The position numbers and the translations under genes were made by a program. Positions 24,047-31,901 of a stretch of DNA of 64,000 nucleotides are shown piece after piece. The DNA comes from Polaromonas glacialis. GTDB lineage: Bacteria > Pseudomonadota > Gammaproteobacteria > Burkholderiales > Burkholderiaceae_C. The stretch's first letter is position 1; every line of letters starts with the position of its first letter. Below the pieces are notes generated by a model. The model had not been told where the DNA came from. It worked only from the letters and a program-made list of their open reading frames with translations, and ran no database searches. The stretch spans positions 34,540 to 98,539 of the forward strand of contig NZ_KL448324.1 of assembly GCF_000709345.1 (NCBI RefSeq), read 5' to 3'.

Positions 24047-25036
24047 CTAGGCCGCTGTAGCTGGCGCCTGCCAGAGCTTGGGCAAACCGGGGTCGGTCGC
24101 CAGGATGGCTTGCTTGAGCAGGTTGCGCAGCGCGGCCGATTCCAGCTCGCCCAGGCGGCCCACCAGATCGGCCTCGACCGCCTTGGCGGCGGCCAGCACG
24201 TGCAAGATGGCGTCCGAGCCTGACGGGCTCAGGCGCAGTCCGGGCTGCGCGCCGGGCTCTTCCATCAGCAGGCCGCGCTGCACCAGCGACTGCAGCGCGC
24301 CCGCGCTCAGATCGACGCCGGTGTAGGCGATGTGCGCGGCGATTTCCTCGGCCGCCAGCGGCTGGCGCACGCTCAGCAGCGAAAGCACGAAAAAGTCAGT
24401 GTCCGACAGCTCGCGCTGCTGCAGCGTGCCGCGTATGCCGTGGATAAACTGGAAATGCGCGCGGCCAAACAGGTAGCCCAGCAGGTTTTCCGAATACGAG
24501 GCGCCTTCCAGGTTGGCCAGCGGCTCCGTGGACACCGGCGCCGCCTTGCGGGCGGCCAGCGCATAACTACCGGTGACATACAGCAGTGGGGGCAGGGTGC
24601 AGCTGTCGTACTGCACGACTTCGCCAACAAAGATGGTGTGGTCGCCGCCGTCGTATTTGAAGGCGTTCTTGCACTGAAAGCGTGCGCTGCAGCCGGGCAG
24701 CAGCGGCGCGCCGCTGGCCTGCGTATCAAGCGCCAGGCCGGCAAACTTGTCTTCGCTGGGGCGGGCAAATCGGTTGGACAGCGCTTCCTGCTCGTTCGAC
24801 AGGACATGCACGTTCCAGAATTCGCTGCCGCTGAAGGCGGGCAGGCTGCGGGAATTGTTGGCCAGGCTCCACAGCACCATCGGCGGGTCCAGCGACACCG
24901 AATTGAAGCTGTTGGCCGTGATGCCGACCGGCGTGCCGTCGGCCGCGTTCGTGGTCACGATGGTGACGCCGGTGGCAAACATGCCAAGGGCGCGGCGAAA
25001 ATCTTTGGGGTCAAAGGGCGGGGCGAGTTGGTCCAT
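24047..25036 (-). CDS. tesA1: Flavin reductase with C-terminal winged-helix (MarR-like) domain (TesA1/HsaB-type)
   Basis: 329 residues, about twice the length of simple HpaC-type reductases. Residues 1-165 are the flavin reductase: FRRALGMFATGVTIVTT, GITANSFNSVSLDPP, WNVHVLS and GGDHTIFVGEV. The remaining ~150 (from about 190) look like a MarR-type winged helix: LSDTDFFVLSLLSVRQPLAAEEIAAHI, then LVQRGLLMEEPG and a long C-terminal helix. A similar C-terminal domain in the Acinetobacter 4-HPA reductase (C1) senses substrate and controls flavin reduction. It would supply FMNH2 to the divergent TesA2 hydroxylase. AGGAG precedes the ATG; LuxR box site 6 lies in the shared upstream gap but is oriented to the other gene. 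Confidence 0.87.
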   Translation of the reverse strand: MDQLAPPFDPKDFRRALGMFATGVTIVTTNAADGTPVGITANSFNSVSLDPPMVLWSLANNSRSLPAFSGSEFWNVHVLSNEQEALSNRFARPSEDKFAGLALDTQASGAPLLPGCSARFQCKNAFKYDGGDHTIFVGEVVQYDSCTLPPLLYVTGSYALAARKAAPVSTEPLANLEGASYSENLLGYLFGRAHFQFIHGIRGTLQQRELSDTDFFVLSLLSVRQPLAAEEIAAHIAYTGVDLSAGALQSLVQRGLLMEEPGAQPGLRLSPSGSDAILHVLAAAKAVEADLVGRLGELESAALRNLLKQAILATDPGLPKLWQAPATAA

Positions 25037-25150
25037 AAGTGTCTCCTGATACCGGGTAGGTCAAGCTTGCCGCCAGGCCGGCCGTGTCGAATCCCTCACA
25101 CGGACTAGGTCAGGCGCCAGCCTGCTGACCGGCTCGCGCACCGGCAGGCT

Positions 25151-25170
25151 TTTAGTCTGATTGGACGATG
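25151..25170 (+). promoter_or_regulatory. LuxR-type box, site 6 (tesA2 operon)
   Basis: TTTAGTC-N6-GACGATG, with GAATAT starting 27 bases after the GAC (25191-25196). Transcription would enter tesA2 (25273) and the following KstD and HSD genes. It lies in the divergent gap with tesA1 and could also influence that gene, although no -10-like sequence is seen at the right place on the minus strand. Confidence 0.7.
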
Positions 25171-25272
25171 AGTGCGCATGCGGCGGGTGGGAATATCTGT
25201 GCATCGCAAGGTATCCCCCTTGCGCTTTAACCCTCTTGCGCCGCACAGGCCCAGCCTTTCGGAGATGACACC

Positions 25273-26469
25273 ATGAACCCAGTGAAAGACGACTACCTGA
25301 CCCCTGAAGCCCTTGAGTTGATAGCGCGCGCCCGCGCCATGGCCCCGCGCCTGGCCGAACGCGCCCGCGCCGCCGAGGACGCCGGCCTGGTGCCGCGCCA
25401 GACCATCGACGAAATGCAGGAAGCGGGTTTTTTCAAGGTGCTGCAGCCCAAGCGCTGGGGCGGCTACGAGATGGACCCGCGCGTGTTTTACGAAGTGCAG
25501 ATGGCGCTGGCCGAAGGCTGCATGGCGACTGCCTGGATCTACGGCGTGGTCGGCGTACACAACTGGCAGATTCCGCTGTTCCCCGAGCAGGCGCAAATCG
25601 ACGTCTGGGGCAAGGACCCGAGCACACTGACCGCCTCGACCTACATGCCCACCGGCAAGGCCGAGCCGGTAGAGGGCGGCTACCGCTTCAGCGGCCGCTG
25701 GAGCTGGAGCAGCGGCTCGCAGCACTGCGAATGGATTTTGCTGGGCGGCCTGCTGCCCAAGAAAGACGGCTCGGGCGCGCTGGAGCACTGCACCTTCCTG
25801 CTGCCCAAGGCGGACTTTGAAATCGTCAACAACTTTGACGTGCTGGGCCTGCGCGCCACCGGCAGCCATGACATCCAGGTGACCGATGCCTTTGTGCCCA
25901 CGCACCGCACCCACCGCACCAACGACCACAGCGACGAAGGCTGCCTGGGCCGCGCCGTCAACCCCGGCTGGCTCTACCGCATTCCGTTCACGCAAGTGTT
26001 CCAGCGCGCCGTGTCCACGGCCTGCATTGGTGCGACCGATGGCGCGGTCAATAATTTCCGCAACCGCGCTGCCAGCTTTGTCGGCAAGCACGGCGCCAAG
26101 ACCGCAGAGGACGTCAACGCCCAGCTGGCCGTGAGCGAAGCCATGATGACCACCGACCAGCTCAAGCTGGTGCTGCACCGCAATTTCCAGCGCATCGTGG
26201 ATTGCGCCAAGAGCGGCGAGAAGATGCCGGTCGAAGAGCGCCTGATGCAGCGCGCCCAGTCCGCACAGGTGCCCAAGCTGTGTGCTGAGGTGGTCAACGA
26301 GATCATGCGGGCCTGCGCTGCCGGCGGCGTGTTCAAGACCAACCCGATCGAGCGCACCTTCCGTGACCTGCATGTGGCGCGCGGCCACATCGCCAACAAC
26401 ACCGACACTTACGCCCGCAGCCACGGCGCCGTGATGCTGGGCCTGCCCAACGCCGACGCTTTCGTCTGA
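25273..26469 (+). CDS. tesA2: 3-HSA hydroxylase, oxygenase component (TesA2/HsaA)
   Basis: 398 residues, a group D flavin monooxygenase with the acyl-CoA dehydrogenase fold. Signatures include FKVLQPKRWGGYEMDP (about 55-70), MATAWIYGVVGVHNWQ, SGRWSWSSGSQHCEW (about 140-155) and GLRATGSHDIQV. The C-terminus GHIANNTDTYARSHGAVMLGLP is typical of HsaA. It hydroxylates 3-HSA to the catechol 3,4-DHSA using reduced flavin from the divergently encoded reductase. It is the first gene of a rightward run to 33566 and has its own LuxR box. Length and motifs match HsaA/TesA2; CoA-dependent dehydrogenase activity is not expected. Confidence 0.9.
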   Translation: MNPVKDDYLTPEALELIARARAMAPRLAERARAAEDAGLVPRQTIDEMQEAGFFKVLQPKRWGGYEMDPRVFYEVQMALAEGCMATAWIYGVVGVHNWQIPLFPEQAQIDVWGKDPSTLTASTYMPTGKAEPVEGGYRFSGRWSWSSGSQHCEWILLGGLLPKKDGSGALEHCTFLLPKADFEIVNNFDVLGLRATGSHDIQVTDAFVPTHRTHRTNDHSDEGCLGRAVNPGWLYRIPFTQVFQRAVSTACIGATDGAVNNFRNRAASFVGKHGAKTAEDVNAQLAVSEAMMTTDQLKLVLHRNFQRIVDCAKSGEKMPVEERLMQRAQSAQVPKLCAEVVNEIMRACAAGGVFKTNPIERTFRDLHVARGHIANNTDTYARSHGAVMLGLPNADAFV

Positions 26470-26501
26470 TTCGGCCCCAACGCATGACAACAGGAGGCGG
26501 C

Positions 26502-28268
26502 ATGCCACAAGCAACGTTGACAGAAAACCAGGCGTTCGACGTCATCGTCGTCGGCTCGGGCGCCGGCGCGCTGCTGGCGGCCATCCGCGCCAGCGACGAA
26601 GGGCTCAAAGCCCTGGTGGTCGAAAAAACCGCGCTGGTCGGGGGCACCTCGGCCATCTCGGGCGGCGGCATCTGGATTCCCGACAACCACGACATGCCCA
26701 AGGCCGGCCTGCGCGACAGCGTGGACGTGGCCTTTGGCTACGTCAAGGCCTGCGCCAAGGGACTGGCCAGCGACGACCGGGTGCTGGCCTATGTCGAGAC
26801 GGCGCGCCACATGGCACGCTACCTGGCAGAAATTGGCGTGCCCTATCGCTGCATACCGCTCTACTCGGATTATTACCCGGCCATCCAGGGCGCGCTGCCC
26901 GGTGGCCGCACCATGGACCCGATCGAATTCAATGCCGTCAAGCTGGGCATGGACGGCCTGGCGCTGCTGCGACCGACCAACCCCGGCCAGCTGATTCTGG
27001 GCCGCATGAACATCAACGCCTTCCAGGCGCGCACCCTGCTGGCCCGCGAGAAAAAGGCCAAGTGGATGCTGATGGGCATCATGGCGCGCTATTTTCTCGA
27101 CTACCCATGGCGCCGCAAGAGCAAGCGCGACCGCCGCCTCACCGGTGGCCAGGCGCTGGTCGGCGGGCTGCTGACGGCGCTGCGCAAGCGCAACATCACG
27201 CTGGCGCTGGAAACGCCACTCGAATCGCTCATCACCGAAGGCAGCCGCGTCACCGGCGTCGTGGTGAAGCAGGGCGGCCAGTCGCTGCGCCTGCAGGCGC
27301 GCAAGGGCGTGATCCTGGGCGCCGGCGGCTTTGAGCGCAACCAGCAAATGCGCGAGCAGCACCTGCCCAAGCCAACCGACCAGGCCTGGACCGCCACGCC
27401 GCCGGGCGCTAACACCGGCGACGCGATACGCGCGGGCGCTGCCGTGGGCGCCCAGACGCACCTGATGGCGCACACCTGGGGCGTGCCGACGCTGGAAGTG
27501 CCCAAGGAAGAAAAATTCCGGCCCCTGTTTGTCGAGCGTTCGCTGCCCGGCTGCATGGTGGTCAATACGCGCGGCGAACGTTTTTTGAACGAGTCGGGGC
27601 CGTACCCCGAATTCCAGCAGGCGATGTTCGCGAACCACGCCAAGACCGGCGGCGGCATTCCGGCCTGGATTGTGTTTGACGCCACCTTCCGCGCCAATTA
27701 CCCGATTGGCCCGCTCATGCCCGGCTCGGCCGTGCCAGACAGCCGGATGCGAAAAAGCTGGCTGAACACGGTGTACTGGAAAGGCGAGACGCTGGAAGAA
27801 CTGGCGGCCAATATCGGTGTGGACGCTGCCGGACTGGTTGCCAGTGCCGCCCGCATGACAGAATTTTCCCGCACCGGCAAGGACCTGGAGTTTGACCGGG
27901 GCGGTAACGTGTTTGACCGCTACTACGGCGACGTGAACGTGTCGCCCAACCCCAACCTGGCGCCGATTGCCAAGGGCCCGTTCTATGCCATGAAGCTGTT
28001 CCCCGGCGACATCGGCACCAAGGGCGGCTTGCTGACCGACCGCGACGCCCGCGTGCTGGACGGCGCCGGCAACGTGATCGACGGCCTGTACTGCATCGGC
28101 AACAACTCGGCTTCGGTGATGGGCCCCGCCTATCCCGGCGCCGGCTCGACGCTGGGCCCGGCCATGACCTTTGCCTACCGCGCCATTGCCGCCATCAAGG
28201 GCGCACCGATGGCGCTGGAGCGAACCGACCTCCTGGCGCACACCGAGCCACTGGAGGCCGTGGCGTGA
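26502..28268 (+). CDS. tesH: 3-ketosteroid delta1-dehydrogenase (KstD/TesH)
   Basis: 588 residues from the ATG at 26502, preceded by AGGAGG; another ATG 18 bases upstream is less well placed. The FAD dinucleotide fold starts VIVVGSGAGALLAAIRA, followed by GGTSAISGGGIWIP. The C-terminal flavin/substrate block is GPAYPGAGSTLGPAMTF, with the Tyr and Gly that correspond to the catalytic Tyr487/Gly491 region of Rhodococcus KstD1. It introduces the 1,2 double bond into 3-keto-4-ene steroids, priming 9,10-seco cleavage. The next flavoprotein overlaps its stop codon. Family assignment is strong; preference among androstane and side-chain substrates is unknown. Confidence 0.88.
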   Translation: MPQATLTENQAFDVIVVGSGAGALLAAIRASDEGLKALVVEKTALVGGTSAISGGGIWIPDNHDMPKAGLRDSVDVAFGYVKACAKGLASDDRVLAYVETARHMARYLAEIGVPYRCIPLYSDYYPAIQGALPGGRTMDPIEFNAVKLGMDGLALLRPTNPGQLILGRMNINAFQARTLLAREKKAKWMLMGIMARYFLDYPWRRKSKRDRRLTGGQALVGGLLTALRKRNITLALETPLESLITEGSRVTGVVVKQGGQSLRLQARKGVILGAGGFERNQQMREQHLPKPTDQAWTATPPGANTGDAIRAGAAVGAQTHLMAHTWGVPTLEVPKEEKFRPLFVERSLPGCMVVNTRGERFLNESGPYPEFQQAMFANHAKTGGGIPAWIVFDATFRANYPIGPLMPGSAVPDSRMRKSWLNTVYWKGETLEELAANIGVDAAGLVASAARMTEFSRTGKDLEFDRGGNVFDRYYGDVNVSPNPNLAPIAKGPFYAMKLFPGDIGTKGGLLTDRDARVLDGAGNVIDGLYCIGNNSASVMGPAYPGAGSTLGPAMTFAYRAIAAIKGAPMALERTDLLAHTEPLEAVA

Positions 28269-29938
28269 GCCAAGGCAAGCGGCCCTCCACCGTCACCCCG
28301 ATTGCGCCCGCGCTGGAGGTCGATGACGCCAGCGCCGTCAACTGGAGTGACAGCGCCGACGTGGTGGTTGTCGGCTGGGGCGCCGCCGGCGCCTGCGCGG
28401 CCATCGAGGCGCGGGCCGCTGGCGCTTCGGTGCTGGTGATTGACCGTTTTGAAGGCGGCGGCGCCAGCGCGCTGTCGGGCGGCGTGGTTTATGCCGGCGG
28501 CGGCACGCCTTACCAAAGGCAGGCGGGCTTTAAAGACTCGCCCGAGGCCATGGCCGACTACCTGCGCCACGAGGTCAATGGCGTGGTGAGCGACGCCACG
28601 CTGCAAAAATTCTGCGACGACAGCGTCGCCAACCTGGCGTGGCTGGAGGCGCACGGTGCGCGCTTTGGTGCCACCATGCCCGACCACAAGACCTCGTACC
28701 CGCCCGAGGGCAAGTTTTTGTATTACTCCGGCAACGAGATGGTGCCGGCCTGCTGGGGCGAGCGCGGCGCGCCCGCGCCGCGCGGCCACCGGGCCGTGGC
28801 CAAGGGCCAGTCTGGCGCCACGCTGTATGCCGCGTTGCGCGACGCCACGCTGCGTGCCGGCGCCGTTCCCGTCACGCAGGCCAGCGTGCGCCGGCTGGTG
28901 CGCCAGCGCGGTGCCGATGGCCAGAGCGGCGCCGTGCTGGGCGTTGAAATCTGGCAGTTGCCGCCCGGCGACCCCGCCACGCTGCGCCATGCCGAACTCA
29001 ATCGCCAGGTGGCGCGCTGGCGCACCTTCAGGCCGGGCAAGGCCGCCGCCTGCCGGGTCGAGGCCGCAAAAATCGAGCAGCAAGCGGCCAAGCCGCGCTT
29101 CATTCGCGCTGTGCGCGGCGTCGTGCTGTCTACCGGCGGCTTTATCTACAACCCCGAGCTGGTCAAGGCGAATGCGCCGCACACCCGGCGCGGCTGGCCA
29201 ATTGGCGGCGCCGGCTGCGACGGCAGCGGCCTGCGCCTGGGCCAAAGCGCGGGCGCAGCCACGCAGGCCCTGGACAATGTGTCGGCCTGGCGCTTCATCA
29301 CGCCGCCGTCGGTCTGGCCCAAGGGCGTGGTCGTCAACGCCGAAGGCGAGCGCTTTTGCAATGAACAGGTCTACGGCGCCACGCTGGGCCACGAACTGGT
29401 CGATCACCAGGGCGGGCGCGGCTGGCTGGTGCTGGACGCCAAGCTGCGTGCGCACGCGATGCGCCAGTGTCTGTTTGGCGGACTCTGGGCGTTCCAGTCA
29501 TTGCCGGCGCTGGCCATGCTGCTATTCAGCGCCAAAAAAGCTGCCACACCCGAGGCGCTGGCGGCGCGCATCCAGGCCGACCCGGCCAAGCTGCGCGCCA
29601 GCCTGGACACGGCCAGCGCGGCGGCGCGCGGCGAGCGCGATGACGCTTTTGGCAAGTCGCCCGACATGCGCTACGACATGGCACGCGGGCCGTATTACGC
29701 GCTGGACATTTCCATAGGCGCACCGACTTTTCCGCTGGCCACGCTGACGCTGGGCGGGCTGGTGCTCGACGAATCCAACGGTCAGGTGCTTGACAGCGCC
29801 GGCCAGCGCATCGCCGGGCTGTTTGCCGCCGGCCGCACGGCGATTGGCCTGCCGTCGTCGCGCTACATCAGCGGGCTGTCGCTGGCCGATTGTGTGTTTT
29901 CCGGGCGGCGTGCCGGGCGCGCCACCATGGCGTCATAA
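28265..29938 (+). CDS. Second KstD-like flavoprotein (possible 3-keto-5-alpha-steroid delta4-dehydrogenase, TesI-like)
   Basis: 557 residues, beginning at a GTG that overlaps the KstD stop (GTGA). After about 35 extra N-terminal residues comes VVVVGWGAAGACAAIEARAAG and SALSGGVVYAGGG (FAD domain), with LSTGGFIYNPELV in the middle. The C-terminus is LFAAGRTAIGLPSSRYISG, not the YPGAGSTLGP block of KstD. It belongs to the fumarate reductase/3-oxosteroid dehydrogenase flavoprotein family. In C. testosteroni tesI (delta4-5-alpha-dehydrogenase) sits beside tesH, so that is the best guess here. Another alpha,beta-desaturase or reductase activity is possible. Confidence 0.7.
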   Translation: MSQGKRPSTVTPIAPALEVDDASAVNWSDSADVVVVGWGAAGACAAIEARAAGASVLVIDRFEGGGASALSGGVVYAGGGTPYQRQAGFKDSPEAMADYLRHEVNGVVSDATLQKFCDDSVANLAWLEAHGARFGATMPDHKTSYPPEGKFLYYSGNEMVPACWGERGAPAPRGHRAVAKGQSGATLYAALRDATLRAGAVPVTQASVRRLVRQRGADGQSGAVLGVEIWQLPPGDPATLRHAELNRQVARWRTFRPGKAAACRVEAAKIEQQAAKPRFIRAVRGVVLSTGGFIYNPELVKANAPHTRRGWPIGGAGCDGSGLRLGQSAGAATQALDNVSAWRFITPPSVWPKGVVVNAEGERFCNEQVYGATLGHELVDHQGGRGWLVLDAKLRAHAMRQCLFGGLWAFQSLPALAMLLFSAKKAATPEALAARIQADPAKLRASLDTASAAARGERDDAFGKSPDMRYDMARGPYYALDISIGAPTFPLATLTLGGLVLDESNGQVLDSAGQRIAGLFAAGRTAIGLPSSRYISGLSLADCVFSGRRAGRATMAS

Positions 29939-29952
29939 AAAAAGGAATCAAG

Positions 29953-30711
29953 ATGGGACGTGTACAAGACAAGGTGGCGCTGGTTACCGGCGGCGCCAGC
30001 GGCGTCGGCCGCGAGACGGTCAAGCTGCTGCTGGAGGAGGGCGCCTTCGTCGCCATCAGCGACATCAACGTGGAGGCCGGCCAGGCCTTTGCCGCCGAGT
30101 GCGGCGAGCGCGCGCTGTTTGTGCGCCACGACGTGGCCAGCGAAGACGACTGGCGCGCTGCCATCGCTGCCGTGCAGCAGCGCTTTGGCCCGCTCGATAT
30201 CCTGATCAACAACGCCGGCATTTTGATTCCGGGCAGCATAGCGACCGCCACGCTGGCGCAGTTTCGCCAGCTCATGCAGGTCAATGCCGACTCGTGCTTT
30301 GTGGGTTGCCAGCAGGGCATTGAAGCCATGAAAGAGCGCGGCGGTAGCATCGTCAACATGGCGTCGGTGTCATCATGGTTGCCTATCGAGGGCTACGCCG
30401 GCTACAGCGCCAGCAAGGCGGCCGTGGGCGCGCTGACCCGCGCCAGCGCGCTGTACTGCCGCAACAACAGCCTGCCGGTGCGCGTCAATTCGCTGCACCC
30501 CGACGGTATCTACACGCCCATGATGCAGGCCTCCGCACCCGGCGTGCCGGCCAAGTTTTTGCTGTTCGACGCCCAAAAGAATCCCAAGGGTCGCGCCGCC
30601 CTGCCCGAGCAGATCGCCAAGGTGCTGTTGTTTTTGGCCTCGGACGATTCGCAGGCCATCAGCGGCGCCGAGATTCGCGCCGACAGCGCCATTCTGGGCA
30701 CGGGGCTTTAA
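29953..30711 (+). CDS. 3-beta/17-beta-hydroxysteroid dehydrogenase
   Basis: 252 residues, an SDR closely matching, from memory, the C. testosteroni 3-beta/17-beta-HSD: same start (VQDKVALVTGGASGVG), GCQQGIEAMKERGGSI, NMASVSSWLPIEGYAGYSAS, NSLHPDGIYTPMMQAS and the end (SAILGTGL). Catalytic Ser138, Tyr151 and Lys155 fall at the same numbers. It oxidises 3-beta- and 17-beta-hydroxyl groups to ketones with NAD. The start at 29953 follows AAAGGA; a longer in-frame extension overlaps the upstream gene and is rejected. This is one of the clearest steroid-specific assignments in the window. Confidence 0.92.
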   Translation: MGRVQDKVALVTGGASGVGRETVKLLLEEGAFVAISDINVEAGQAFAAECGERALFVRHDVASEDDWRAAIAAVQQRFGPLDILINNAGILIPGSIATATLAQFRQLMQVNADSCFVGCQQGIEAMKERGGSIVNMASVSSWLPIEGYAGYSASKAAVGALTRASALYCRNNSLPVRVNSLHPDGIYTPMMQASAPGVPAKFLLFDAQKNPKGRAALPEQIAKVLLFLASDDSQAISGAEIRADSAILGTGL

Positions 30712-30751
30712 GCTCGGGCGCTTTGTTTACTGCAACTGCCCATGACTTCTT

Positions 30752-30818
30752 CATTTTTAATGCCAAAAAGGCCTTTTGCGCACGCTACACGGGCGCATCT
30801 AGCTATTATTTTCATAGT
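30752..30818. repeat. Dispersed repeat unit, agctatt family
   Basis: tttttaatgccaaaaaggcc, then agctattattttcatagt at 30801-30818. It has the same two-part layout as copies near 6041, 35035 and 52468. It lies between the HSD and KshB-like genes without an evident terminator. Confidence 0.5.
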
Positions 30819-30848
30819 GTCTGAGCGCTTGGTGAAAAGGAGCCCCCC

Positions 30849-31895
30849 ATGAGCCGCTACCATGCGCTGCGCGTCAGCGCGGTAGTTGACGAGACGCACG
30901 ACACCAAGTCGCTGGTGTTCGAGGTGCCGCCTGCGCTGGCCAATGCCTTTGCCTACCAGCCGGGCCAGTTCCTCACGCTGCGGCTAAGCATTGACGGGCG
31001 TCATGTGCCGCGCTGCTACTCCATGTCGAGCGCGCCCGGCGTCGACGACGCGCCGCGCGTCACCGTCAAGCGCGTCAGGGACGGGCGCGGCTCGAACTGG
31101 GTCTGCGACCATGTCAAGGCCGGCGATGTGATTGAGCTGATGCCGCCTTCGGGCGTGTTCCATCCGCGCACGCTGGACGGCGACTTTTTGCTGCTGGCCG
31201 GTGGAAGCGGCATCACGCCGGTGTTTTCCATCTTGCGCTCGGTGCTGGCCAAGGGGCATGGCCGCATCACGCTGCTGTACGCCAACCGCGACGAAAAATC
31301 GATCATCTTCAAGAACGAACTCAAGGCGCTGGCCGAGGCCTATCCGGCACGATTCAGCGTGATTCACTGGCTGGATTCGGTACAGGGCGTGCCCTCGGTG
31401 GCGCAGCTGGCCGAGCTGGCGCGGCACCATCGCAGCGCGCAAGCCTTTATCTGCGGCCCCGGCCCCTACATGGACGCCGCCGTGGCGGCATTGCAGGCCA
31501 TTGAAATGCCGTCCGAGCGCATTCACGTCGAGCGCTTTGCCTCGCTGCCCGACGAGGAAACCCTGGCTGCGGCCAACGCCGTTGCGCAGGCCGCGCCGCC
31601 GCTGCCGGGCGCGGTGGACGAAGCCATCGTCGAAGTGCTGCTCAACGGCGAAACCCACACGCTGCACTGCAGCGGCAACGAAACGCTGCTCGAAGCCGCC
31701 CTCAAGGCCGGCCTGAACGCGCCGTATTCGTGCCAGGCCGGCATGTGCGCCTCGTGCATGTGCCAGATCGTCGAAGGCAGCGTGCACCTGCGCCACAACG
31801 ACGTGCTGGACAAAAAAGACCTCGCCAAGGCCTGGACGCTGGCCTGCCAGGCCGTGCCGACCAGCGAGCGGCTACGTATCAAATTTCCGGAGTAA
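30849..31895 (+). CDS. kshB: Ferredoxin reductase of 3-ketosteroid 9-alpha-hydroxylase (KshB-like)
   Basis: 348 residues with FAD-binding (RCYSMSSAP, about 55), NAD-binding (LLLAGGSGITPVFSIL, about 115-130) and a C-terminal plant-type [2Fe-2S] domain with Cys295, Cys300, Cys303 and Cys333. This FNR-plus-ferredoxin arrangement is that of KshB and other class IA-type oxygenase reductases. It would pass electrons from NADH to the Rieske oxygenase KshA, which opens ring B after KstD action. KshA is not in the window. AAGGAG sits before the ATG, and the gene follows the HSD by 137 bases with a dispersed repeat between. Phenylacetyl-CoA-type reductases look alike; the context favours KSH. Confidence 0.85.
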   Translation: MSRYHALRVSAVVDETHDTKSLVFEVPPALANAFAYQPGQFLTLRLSIDGRHVPRCYSMSSAPGVDDAPRVTVKRVRDGRGSNWVCDHVKAGDVIELMPPSGVFHPRTLDGDFLLLAGGSGITPVFSILRSVLAKGHGRITLLYANRDEKSIIFKNELKALAEAYPARFSVIHWLDSVQGVPSVAQLAELARHHRSAQAFICGPGPYMDAAVAALQAIEMPSERIHVERFASLPDEETLAAANAVAQAAPPLPGAVDEAIVEVLLNGETHTLHCSGNETLLEAALKAGLNAPYSCQAGMCASCMCQIVEGSVHLRHNDVLDKKDLAKAWTLACQAVPTSERLRIKFPE

Positions 31896-31901
31896 ACCCC
31901 C

